In this document: one piece after another, positions 12,577 through 23,180 of the stretch
How positions within the stretch are numbered: the stretch's first letter is position 1
Layout of the letters: the number at the start of each line of letters is the position of its first letter
From: Bolinopsis microptera
Taxonomy: Eukaryota; Ctenophora; Tentaculata; Lobata; Bolinopsidae
Reading direction: 5' to 3'
Length of the DNA stretch: 60,000 nt
NCBI RefSeq assembly: GCF_026151205.1
Contig: NC_087083.1
Span: 7,544,460 to 7,604,459 of the forward strand
Notes under the pieces: generated by a model
Databases searched by the model: none
What the model was told of the DNA's origin: nothing
Seen by the model: only the letters and a program-made list of their open reading frames with translations
Position numbers and translations under genes: made by a program

Positions 12577-14454
12577 GAAGGCTTCGTTTTAATTCGTTAT
12601 GAAAAGCTATAATATACTAACGATCAGCCGGTATAATCGATGCCAATGCCATGAAAATACCAACCATCGATGCTTTGTATTGATTCATGGTTTTATTCAC
12701 ATTTTCCACTATTCCACTGTTCCATAGTAGTAGTAGTTTCGAAAGTTTCGCTGGTTCGATATAAATATTTCTACTTGTCAGTTGAGAAAGCAAATAACTT
12801 ATTAGTATTTATCTTTACATAATATCATTATGATTATACATAAAAATTGTACGACGTATCACTATCAATTGCACATTTAAACCAAAGATTGATAAGATTT
12901 CAGTTTTTCGTGTCGAACTAGATTCTAGGAAGCGTACAGTCAAAGTTCTCTTGTCGAACTAGAGTACGTGTACCACTTGTTTAATAGTCGTTATTTGTGA
13001 AAAGGGTCACTGACCTTACAAATACTAAGGCTGCATGATAGACGCGTGACCTGTAATAGCCACATGAAATTCTTTAGGAAGAAATTTGCAACTGTAGAAG
13101 CCAATTTCTACTTCTGTCTGAATTCTTCTTGGCAGTTTCACATATTTGTACTTACGAAGTAACTGTTCGTAGAAGACCCCCCTGGCCATACTTTCTCGCT
13201 AGCCATATGTTCATTATAACGTCTAGAACGTGCACATATGTTTGGTAATATTCTTTAATATGATCAAAATTGGGGATGTTACATAATTGTTACCAAATAG
13301 CAGTCTCATACATCACTTTTGTACTGTTAACATTCAGCTTATGTTTTGGATCCTACCCACCAACTTGCACAAAAGCTAAAACGTTAAAACAGAGCATTAC
13401 ATGATTTCGGATATTCAGTTTTTAGAATGAATTTTAAAATTCTCTTAATCGATACAATACTAGAGTTGAGCTTTGAGGCAAAGATGCAGTTCCCAACTTT
13501 GATGTTCGTCTGTTATCACCCCAGGAAACTTTGTACATTGGACTTTATTTTTTACCATTTATTAGGTTGTCAGGTTTCTGTGTTCAAGCACAAGTCTGTT
13601 GCTCTTGAAAAACCAGGTTGTACCTTATTGGACGTTATTTGACCGGACATTGCGTGAACGGACATAATTTTTTATGCCTTCGAAACGAACGCTCGAAGGC
13701 ATAATTCATTTAACGTATTTAATTTAACTACTTTGTCGGACTTTATTTGAACAGAAATTAAAACAAACACTAGGGCCTCATATCAAGCGTCCAATTAATG
13801 TTTGTTCAAATAAAGTCATATAAGCAACTTGTTTTTGCATTAATATGCAGGTTATTGGGTTCTTTTGCGATAGTCAAAACGCGACAACTAGCGCTGGATG
13901 GCGACAACTAGCGCTATCCAGCGCTAGTTGTCGCCATCCAGCGCTAGTTGTCGCTATCCAGCGCTGGATAACGCTGGCCAGCGCTAAATATATTTGTTCG
14001 ATAATTGTCGCTATCCAGCGCTAGTTGTCGCCATCCAGCGCTAGTTGTCGCCATCCAGCGCTGGTTGTCGCTATCCAGCGCTAGTTGTCGCTGGCTATGC
14101 GACACTGTCGCACGCGATAGTTTGCGATGGCCAGCGCAACTGGCCATCGCAGAAAACAGTTCGATAACTAGCGCGCTGGCCAGCGCTGGCTAGCGCTGGA
14201 TAGCGACAACTAGCGCTGGATGGCGACAACTAGCGCTGGCCAGCGCTAGTTGTCGCTATCCAGCGCTATCCAGCGCTCACCAGCGCACAGATCAATTTTT
14301 GATAAATTTTCGATAAATTTTCGATAATTGTCGCGACAAATAGCGCTGGATAGCGACAACTAGCGCTGGCCAGCGCTGGCCAGCGCTAAGCGATAGCCAG
14401 CGCTGGCCATCGATAGCCAGCGCAACATTTTTGCGATATTACTCGTCAGCTAGC

Positions 14455-15040
14455 GCTGGCCAGCGCTGGCCAGCGCTAGCCATCGCTAGCCAGCGCTGGC
14501 CATCGCTGGCCAGCGCAATGTATCAAAATCATATAATTATAATTATAATTGCGATATTACTCGTCAGCCAGCGCTAGCCAGCGCTGGTCTTGATACATGT
14601 TTCGTATCCAAATATCAGAGATATGGCCTTCGGCTTCGCGCGCGAAAAGTGGCATGCAACGTATGTCAACGCTGGTCAGCGCAATGTATCAAAATCATAT
14701 ACTTGCGATCGATATTACTCGTCAGCCAGCGCTGGCCAGCGCTGGCCAGCGCTTACCAGCGCTAACCAGCGCTAACCAGCGCTATCCAGCGCTAGCCAGC
14801 GCTGGCCAGCGCTAGCCAGCGCTAGCCAGCGCTAGCCAGCGCTAGCCAGCGCTAGCCAGCGCTAGCCAGCGCTAGCCAGCGCTAGCCAGCGCTGGCCATC
14901 GCTGGCCAGCGCAATGTATCAAATCATAAACTTGCGATATTACTCGTCAGCCAGCGCTGGCCAGCACTAACCAGCGCTGGCCAGCGCTAGCCAGCGCTAA
15001 CCAGCGCTAGCCAACGCTAGCCAGCACTGGCCAGAAACTC
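14455..15040. repeat. Decamer array CAGCGCTAGC and variants
   Basis: Runs of CAGCGCTAGC, CAGCGCTGGC and CAGCGCTAAC are interrupted by a recurring block GCGATATTACTCGTCAGC. The purest stretch is 14760-14900. The unit is built of palindromic hexamers and is CpG-rich in an AT-rich genome. Confidence 0.95.
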
Positions 15041-15265
15041 CCTCCCCCTCAGCTGATTACGTAATATGTGATCGATCCCCATCCCAAAGTATCGGTTTTA
15101 AATATTTGCGATATCACTCGTCGGCGCGGCGCGCAGTTCACAGTTATTTCACATAGCCATGTGCCTACGCGTACTGCGTGACGCGCTTGTTACTGCAAGC
15201 GAGAGGGCTCTGGTTAGAGCAACACAGTTATTGTTAGCGCTAGCTAGGATCAATTACAAATTAGC

Positions 15266-15367
15266 TTACCTGGGGACCTCAGAATATTATGTTCATATTA
15301 ATCATAAACATATCCCGAATAGAGATTAGGCGAAATGACAGCAGACCGGCTGAGCATGGCCCAGTAA
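15266..15367 (+). repeat. Dispersed repeat starting TTACCTGGGGACCTCAG
   Basis: One of several copies in the window (also 27963-28112, 28276-28347, 39267-39340, and short inverted forms at 38794 and 39561). It opens with a self-complementary CTGRGGACCYCAG core, followed by a weakly conserved body containing GGCGRAATGACAG and GGCTGAGC. Confidence 0.7.
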
Positions 15368-15376
15368 AATTAGTAT

Positions 15377-16000
15377 AAAGGGTCGTTCACATATTACGTA
15401 ATCAGATAGCTGAGGGGGTTTCCAAATGATGACCCTAATCTCTACTATAATTCAAAAAATTATTTATGTAGAATGTAAAATGTATGTACGACCGCCCACG
15501 TGCAAATTAGATGAGAAATAGGAATTTTCATTGTAACCGTAGTAACTGGGGTTGTTTTACGCACGTGCACTTGTAGGTTAACAACCTACCAGGCCGGACG
15601 CGCGCCGAGTTGGAACAGATATTTTATTTATTCGGCGGCGCGCGCTTCGCGCGCGAAACGTGGCATGCAACGTATGTCAAATATTTTACGAGTACCACCC
15701 TTTAAACGTGCACGTGCAATGATTGTTTGTAATTTTAATCGGTTTTGTCAATTTTAAGTTGTGTTAAGTGCGAGCAACATTTTAATCGGCTGTATCTTTG
15801 GTTGTGACGGATATTTGCGGGATATTTTTTGACGCGATTTAAACTTACTAACAAAAAATACTGTTAGCTTCCTCCCTATGACCACGGGTTTTCTAGTATT
15901 TTCCTAGTAGTAATATAATTTGATATTACGGAGTGGCCGTAAAAACGTTCCAAAAAATATTACTTAACAATAATGTGTGAAGTGAACGAACGACCCCTTA
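15377..16000. mobile_element. Inner MITE-like element, TIR AAGGGTCGTTCAC
   Basis: The left end AAGGGTCGTTCAC and the right end GTGAACGAACGACCCCTT are inverted with one indel, about 620 bp apart and flanked by TA. The first 30 bp match the MITE at 25739-25889. No coding capacity is visible. Confidence 0.6.
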
Positions 16001-16240
16001 CGCTAACTGGCGCAATTATATATATAATTATATCCTGCGCAGCTGTATCGTGGGTTTCGCCACAACACTTAAGGTGAAACGACAAAAGGGGTCATGACGT
16101 GATCAGTGCTACAAACCAATTTTATATATCACATTGGTTTTTTACTGTTGTTTCAGGTTTGTATTATTATTACGTGTAATTACGCGACGCACTTATTGCA
16201 TTTGTTTCATTTTCAAAAAGATAATCGACGGTCGCAAGCT

Positions 16241-16317
16241 CGACACAGGGGTGCCATAGTTGATAGTGCAAAGAAACTGTTGCTAACTTTGCACTATTAT
16301 ATGGCACCACTGTGTCG
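16241..16317. repeat. 77-bp perfect-ended hairpin
   Basis: CGACACAG...GTGCCATA and ATAGTGCAAAG pair with their complements. The motif ATAGTGCAAAGAAACTG is shared with the larger foldback at 19059-19290, so both belong to one family. Confidence 0.75.
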
Positions 16318-18554
16318 ATCGATCGTCATCGATCGGCACTGCCGCTAGCTACTTCAACTTCAAGTTCAAGCGTGATTCGTGAAAAAGCCCTCACCTGGAA
16401 GTAAGTAATATATAAAGTGGTTACTGCAGTAATTTTTTTACTTATAAAACTGGGCGGCGCTCATGTCATTCCGCTGCAATATTTTTATTCAATAAACTCT
16501 TCATCAATGTTTATGAATATAAACACTCGGCATTATTTTAGCCTGGATCGGTCAAGGTATTGTTTTTTACATATAAACTTAAAACGATTCGTATGCCCTC
16601 CTATTAGTATTTGACATTTTGAGTGTTTTGAAATATTTGATTCGCGTGTTACAATACTGAGCAGCGTATATAACATTTGACAGCATTACATTTTCCAACA
16701 ACTTCCATATAAATTTTATTTATGGTAACAAATAAAACAGTGTGTCCTTGATCAAGTAAGAAAATAAAGTACCATTTCTGTTGCCGAATGCCGCTCTAAA
16801 AATCAAATCACAAGTTGAAAATTTGATCAAATACGTCAATTAATCTCAGTAAAAATCAAAGCAATAAATATAATTATAAGATTAGGACAGCTGTTCTAGA
16901 TCAGTTAATTCACCAGTTAGCATAAAATTGTGCTAAGGAGTGGACGACGTAGGGTCTGGCGTAGTTCGATTTCTGATCTTTTGAGTTATTATAGTGACGG
17001 AATTCATAGTTTTTATATAATAGTGACGGAATTCATAAATATCTCAGGCTAGTCGTGTCCATCTACTTCTAGGTAGTGCGCCATCGACAGTGAGCCGCGC
17101 GTGCCGACTGTTGGATGGTTTTTTAGCGTTAATTTCGGCCAGCGCAATTTTCTTCAAACAAATAGATATTAAGTATCCTTCCCGACCTCCGATTGCAACA
17201 AAAATTGGTAAGCTTACTCATAGACTTACAAGGAAAGTGTCCGAAAAGTTTAAAGCATATCCAATCATCAGACATTATGTTACAGCTAAAAGCAGCGTAT
17301 TTTGCCCCATTTTGATCACTATATCAACTCCGATATACACCAAATTTTTCGGACAGTTGTGAAAGCCCTATTGGAAAGTCGTCGCCAATTTTCAGAATGA
17401 TCTCATTCAAGGAACTGAAGATATATCCAAATAATACGACAAAAATCAACGAATTTGGTCAAATTTGGTCAAATTACGCGAGTTTTACAGCTAATTTTGC
17501 TCCAAAAGCCGCGCACCATTAAATATGGCACCTAGGCGAAACTCACTGATCTTTCCAAAAAGGTATAACAAATTTGGTATTGTGAAAATTCTCACAGTCT
17601 CTAGAAAACAATGGTACAAAAATTTTAAAAATCCGAGCAGGTTTATTTTTATGGTGCACCCTCTAGTCCATCTTATTCGCTTCTTTATGTAGTTCAGGAT
17701 TAAATTGTAAGATCGTTCTCATCAGATTGTTCATTCACGCGTGAAAACCCAAAAGATGGTTTGTAGCATGGCTGCCATCTGGTTACAAAAATAGAAACGT
17801 TTTTTCTTCTGGAGGAGAATTAAGGACATTGTTGTCATACGCGACGCGTTGTATGATCTTACCCGCCGCGCACGACACAGGAGAACCATAGTGTTGTAGG
17901 TTTATAACCTTCCAGGACGCGCGCCGAGTTGGAACAAATATTTTACGAGTATGGCCAGCGCTAGCTGACGAGTAATATCGCAAAAATTTTGCGCTGGCTA
18001 TCGCTTAGTGCTGGCCAGCGCTGGCCAGCGCTGGCCAGTGCTAGTTGTCGCTATCCAGCGCTATTTGTCGCGACAATTATCGAAAATTTATCGAAAATTT
18101 ATCAAAAATTGATCTGTGCGCTGGTTAGCGCTGGATAGCGCTGGCCAGCGCTGGCTAGCGCTGGATAGCGACAACTAGCGCTGGCCAGCGCTAGTTGTCG
18201 CCATCCAGCGCTAGTTGTCGCTATCCAGCGCTAGCCAGCGCTGGCCAGCGCGCTAGTTATCGAACTGTTTTCTGCGATGGCCAGTTGCGCTGGCCATCGC
18301 AAACTATCGCGTGCGACAGTGTCGCATAGCCAGCGACAACTAGCGCTGGATGGCGACAACCAGCGCTGGATGGCGACAACTAGCGCTGGATAGCGACAAT
18401 TATCGAACAAATATATTTAGCGCTGGCCAGCGTTATCCAGCGCTGGATAGCGACAACTAGCGCTGGATGGCGACAACTAGCGCTGGATAGCGCTAGTTGT
18501 CGCCATCCAGCGCTAGTTGTCGCGTTTTGACTATCGCAAAAGAACCGGTTATTG

Positions 18555-20527
18555 GACTCCATATATACAGTATAAGTTGCTGACTTTTTTCATTGCATTA
18601 TTAGCTTTTTTGTGTTCTCTGCTGAACGACATATTATCACAAGCCGATGAAAATTTTGTTGTCGTACTTTTCAGTTAATATACGTAAAAATACGTACTTC
18701 ACAATTTACATTCAGACATATATTTAACTTAATTTATATAATTACTTAATTAACATAAATACTTCATTTAATACGGAAATTATGATATCGCTAAATACGA
18801 GCGTGCTAAATCACTTTAGTAAGGGATCAGGTTATTAAGGGTTAGGATTTAAGTGTCAGAGTTTATTTAGAGTTAGAGTTTTGAATTGTCCATCAGGGCC
18901 ATCTAGAGAACGTGCTAAAGTAAGTCACGTACGTGATAGTAGAGTGTAGAGTGATTAATCATCATCCCGAGCTAAACGCATTTCTCGAGCATAACCAATT
19001 TTGATGAGTGAGCCACAGCGGTCAAATTATTTAACACTAACAGAAACGTGCACCACCCACAGGAGGACTATAGTGCAAAGAAACTGCTGCTAACTGCTGC
19101 TCACTGCTGCTCACTGCTGCTCACTGCTGCTCACTGCTGTGAGCAGCATGGTTAGCAGCAGTTAGCAGCAGTGAGCAGCAGTTAGCAGCAGTTAGCAGCA
19201 GTTAGCAGCAGTGAGCAGCAGTGAGCAGCAGTTAGCAGCATGCAGTGAGCAGCAGTTAGCAGTAGTTTCTTTGCACTATAGTCCTCCTGTGCACCTCCGC
19301 CGCGAAATTTTGACCCCGACTGCTGCCGCGAAATTTTGACCCAGACCGCGGTTTTTGAGGTATTGGCCGTCAGTTCAACAAATACAGCTGTTAACGATAA
19401 ATTATTTCTTCAACGTAGAGTGATATAATTAAGAAATCGATTCAAATACATCAGTTGCACAACGAAATTACCATCATGTACACAATACACTGCGGCGGTT
19501 TGGATATATTTAGTCAGACCAGTGTCAGACTGTCGCTACTCGCTGCCGACCAATTTTGGCGTCCAGACCGCCGCCGCCTAAAGTAACACGGTTATACTGC
19601 ACATCTCTGTAATTTAAACACTCGTTATTGCATTAAGTATAGGATTTCCCAAGAGACGTCTAGTCAGCCGTTTCAAATATGTGTAAAATTAGATAATTAT
19701 TTCCCACTCCCATTAATTATATAATTAGATCAATTAGTACTTCTAAAATTAATCATAACTATTAACCTCGAATCTCATATATGAGAGAAACGCCATCTTA
19801 GAACGCGAGGAGGATTAGGACTCCTGATCGGACTTCATTAAATCAATTCTTTTTGTCTCATCCTCAATAAATGTAATAATGAATTTGTTGTGTTGTAAGT
19901 TGTAACTAGTTTAACGTTTAAAGTATACAATCTTTTGAAGATAATATAACACTTGTTATTGTTATTGTTATCCGGAAGCACCATTGCACTTTTGCACAAA
20001 AGAATTACAATTCTACACTACTTCACTGTATTATTTTGCTTTAGTTTATTCAGTTTTCCTAATAAAGTAAAACAATGGTTTGTGAGAACATGTTGTTTTT
20101 CTTTTACATGTCTGCTGTACTATAATTGAGGTTATGTATGTTGGAACATGAATAGCAGGTTTTGATGACGAATATGTTGTTATTTTCGTCAGTGTTTTTT
20201 TCATGATCCAAATCATACAATTAACACATAATTAACATGATTAATGATTATGACTTAATTGACGCATAATTAACGTGATTATGATTTATTTTGAGCCGGT
20301 GTTGGCGCGTACTAGGTTATTCATACTGAGCCTCGTGACTATTTGAAGCAAATTTGTGAATGTTTCTGGATGCTAAGAAACAATCGGAAATTTGCTACAA
20401 ACGAAGTCAGAACACCTGCTTAACCTGCTCTAGAACAATCTTATTAATGAGTTAATTAGTTCGTTTGAACATCTAAACATTGAAATTTATGAGGTTATTT
20501 GTACTGTTCGGGTGTAAGGATATTAAG
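18555..20527. other. Intergenic stretch
   Basis: Apart from the foldback at 19059-19290 I see no gene or clear element here; the sequence is AT-rich with a few short GC-rich patches. Confidence 0.5.
19059..19290. mobile_element. Foldback element with trinucleotide-like arms
   Basis: ACAGGAGGACTATAGTGC at the left is mirrored by its complement at the right, and the arms continue as repeats of CTGCTGCTAA and CTGCTGCTCA against GCAGCAGTTA and GCAGCAGTGA. Nearly the whole 232 bp can fold on itself. The flanks GCACCACC and GCACCTCC could be an imperfect 8-bp target duplication. Confidence 0.85.
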
Positions 20528-20620
20528 ATATGCGAATATGCGAATATGCGAATATGCGAATATGCGAATATGCGAATATGCGAATATGCGAATATGCGAA
20601 TATGCGAATATGCGAATATG
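20528..20620 (+). repeat. Octamer array ATATGCGA, about 11.5 copies
   Basis: Perfect head-to-tail ATATGCGA units. Confidence 0.97.
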
Positions 20621-20680
20621 GTATAGGGTTATTAGGGATATGTTAGGATATATATATTTGGGATGTATTATAACAATATC

Positions 20681-20797
20681 GGTTCTTTTGCGATAGTGTA
20701 AACGCGATATCTATAAGTATAAGCGCCATCAGCACTAATTAGCGCTGGATAGCGCTGGATGGCTCCATCCAACGCTTTAAACTATCGCAAAAGGACC
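20681..20797. mobile_element. 117-bp MITE, TIR GGTTCTTTTGCGATAGT
   Basis: Inverted ends GGTTCTTTTGCGATAGT and ACTATCGCAAAAGGACC (one mismatch) are flanked by a perfect 8-bp duplication ACAATATC (20673-20680 and 20798-20805). The interior has the AGCGCTGGAT motifs of the 4.7 kb element. Confidence 0.93.
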
Positions 20798-21514
20798 ACA
20801 ATATCATTATCATATAAATTAATATCATTATTAGACCATTATCATATTATAATAAAAGGAGAGTGTGGCCTTTTTAAGGATGGTATACTGGTTTTAAATG
20901 ATATAATAGTGATGTCCATTGTACCATAGGATGGACTCAACTTTGCCAGCTTTTTAGTTTCAAAAATTCGAGACAATTGTGTTTTTAGGTATTATTGATC
21001 CTGATTGATTCACCTATATCAACTTATAACCAGATAGAGTTCATACATTTCAGGACAAATGCCTGGACAAATGCCTTGACAAATGCCTTGATTAAAATAA
21101 TTTTTAAGCCAAACCATGTTCTCCAGAAACATATCAATTATTAGAACTTTGATTCTTCGGAAATAGAGTGCCCAGCTTGATTGACGAGTACCAACTTAGA
21201 AACTTGATTTATAAATCCTGTATGAAAATGATAAAATAGCTCTTTCGTCACGTGCTCATATGCTTTTAAAGATAATGGTATTCATTGCCACCACCAATAT
21301 TGACTGGTAGATCAAACAGAACCAATCAAGGAACATTTAGTGGCCACAATTTAGCCATAATAGTATGAGTAATCATACCTTAAATCATACCGCACAAGAC
21401 TTGATCACAGCTCTTACCACATATATTATCAATACGGTTATGTTAATAACTCCGATATTTCTTATCTAAGTTTTGGGCGTTTTGGGACATTTTCATAATT
21501 TTCGTTGCATTAAA

Positions 21515-22095
21515 GTTTTCTCTGGAGGCAGAAAAGCCTTTTTTCCAAAATCTTCCAAAATCTCTTTTTATATTTTGATCATTTTCCGTTTATCACGCTT
21601 TCTTTGGGAATAAAACTTTGGATACCACAATCGTGTTTTGCGCCATCCTCAGTGATCTTGTAAAATGGTCATTGAATAAAAATTTAATGAAAACAGTGAA
21701 ATATGGGACGCGGAAAGCTAAAATTCGAAAATGTCCTACCGGTAGAACGTATTATTATTAAAAATGTTCATTGCATCAAAGTTTTCTCCGGATATACTGC
21801 TTCCAGTACCTTTATGGTGACTTGTGTCACTCTCACCGACCTCACTGATTAGTCACTGGTAAAAATCTCAGTCAAGGGGACTACAGAAAAGCTTCTCTTT
21901 AAAAATCTTTCGAAACCTCTTTTATTCTTATGATTTACCGTTTATCAAAGCTTTCTTTTGGAATAGAACTTTTGTCACTCTCACCGACCTCACTGATTGG
22001 TCACTGGTAAATATTTCAGTCAAAACCGTGAAATTTTGGCCAAGAAGACATTAGAAAAGTGTCTCTTCAAATATCTTCTAAAATCCCTCTTTCTG
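21515..22095 (+). repeat. Degenerate tandem repeat, about 2.5 copies
   Basis: Recurring diverged blocks: GTTTTCTC with CAGAAAAGC, then CTTTCTTT(T)GG(G)AATA, then CACTCTCACCGACCTCACTG (near 21828 and 21976). No coding frame is preserved. The stretch from 20798 to 23038 otherwise shows no supported gene. Confidence 0.6.
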
Positions 22096-23038
22096 GCCCT
22101 ACACAAAATTAAGCTGTCGTAGACGTAAGGCGATCTATACCTTTCGAATGTTCGGTCTCTTACGACAGGTAGATACAAAAGTTTTATTGAGATACCTGTC
22201 ATTTTTATGACAGTTAACTTTTAACTTTCGCTATTAAAGTACAAAGATAAAGGACTAACAGATTGAAATTGTTCGTTAATAACATTTTAAGGCATTTGTT
22301 ACCTCATAAATTGTTGACGAGTATTGGTCGCTAATGATTAGTAGTGCAATTCCCGTGATTCTCAAGCTTCTTTTTTCACCGATGAGGTATGTAATAATGA
22401 TGAGGTATGTAATGATCAATTACAAGCCAATCAGAGACATGAAGTTATGGAAATTCGACCAATCCTAGGAGCCGCTATTCAGCTCACATTGCAAGAACAA
22501 GTCAAGAAGTGCAAAAAGTGTAATTTAGTATGGTTGCAAGAGTGGAACATGCAACTATTCGAATATTGAACATTGACATATTAATTTATCATTTATGTCT
22601 CACACAATCCGACAGTCTTGTTTCTATGATTTTCGTGTGATTTTTACTTTTTATTACTTGAGTAAAATTCGCGGGTCCATCAACTCATTAACATTAGCTA
22701 ACACAGCTCAACCACGGAACTCTTATACATGTATGGAATCAACGACATCCTGCTTATAAAGCTATAAAGTTGCTTTTTACGGCCACACGTTCGCAAGCTG
22801 TATAAAAGTATAAACGTAAAAGTATAAACTTTATAATCCTGCTTTGGAACAGCAAACCGTGTGCCCTTTTCTAATAATTTTTATTTCTTTTTTTACGTTG
22901 GACTGTTTTTTACAATTACATGATTGGTAGGTAGAAAACTGAGATAATCACAATCATAAGTGGAAATATATATTCGAACTATTTATACTACTACTTATGA
23001 AATTTAATTTTCAATGGTAAATGAATGGTAGACAACCC

Positions 23039-23128
23039 GGTTATTTTGCGATAGTTAAATGGCGCTAGTTAGCGATAACTAGCGCTGGATGGCGCTAGCT
23101 ATCGCGTTTACACTATCGCAAAAGAACC
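23039..23128. mobile_element. 90-bp MITE just upstream of the GPCR gene
   Basis: Ends GGTTATTTTGCGATAGT and ACTATCGCAAAAGAACC are inverted, flanked by a perfect 8-bp duplication GACAACCC (23031-23038 and 23129-23136). It belongs to the same family as 13858-18546 and 20681-20797. Its right end lies only about 50 bp before the ATG at 23181, so it probably sits in the promoter or 5' UTR. Confidence 0.93.
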
Positions 23129-23180
23129 GACAACCCTTAAAACCAGTCTACATAAACTGATAAATCCCAGCATTTGCAAC

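Larger units (their letters stand above)
8875..13857. other. Gene-poor intergenic stretch with local repeats
   Basis: No supported exon was found. It holds a diverged segmental duplication (9558-9845), two hairpins (10359-10457 and 12528-12576) and a tandem array (11824-11987), listed separately. Near 13616-13840 lie short blocks also found inverted at 27037-27716. Confidence 0.5.
13858..18546. mobile_element. 4.7 kb non-autonomous foldback element with TIR GGTTCTTTTGCGATAG
   Basis: Both ends carry GGTTCTTTTGCGATAG in inverted orientation and are flanked by a perfect 8-bp duplication GGTTATTG (13850-13857 and 18547-18554). The inverted arms are about 600 bp (13858-14465 and 17946-18546), built from AGCGCT, GCTAGC and TGGCCA palindromes. 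The interior holds a long decamer array, an inner MITE-like element (15377-16000), a hairpin (16241-16317) and about 1.9 kb of AT-rich DNA without recognisable transposase. An 8-bp target site fits hAT- or P-like transposases, but the TIR matches no family I can name. Two short members of the family lie at 20681 and 23039. Confidence 0.88.

Noticed and set aside
13944-14815. Open frames rich in Ala, Ser and Trp
   Set aside because: They are frame translations of the AGCGCTGG/AGCGCTAG repeats.
15266-15290. U1 snRNA gene
   Set aside because: Only the first few bases resemble U1; no U1 stem-loops or Sm site follow, and the copies behave like a dispersed repeat.
17090-17362. 90-codon open frame inside the 4.7 kb foldback
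   Set aside because: It shows no transposase motif and no homologue I recognise; too little to call.
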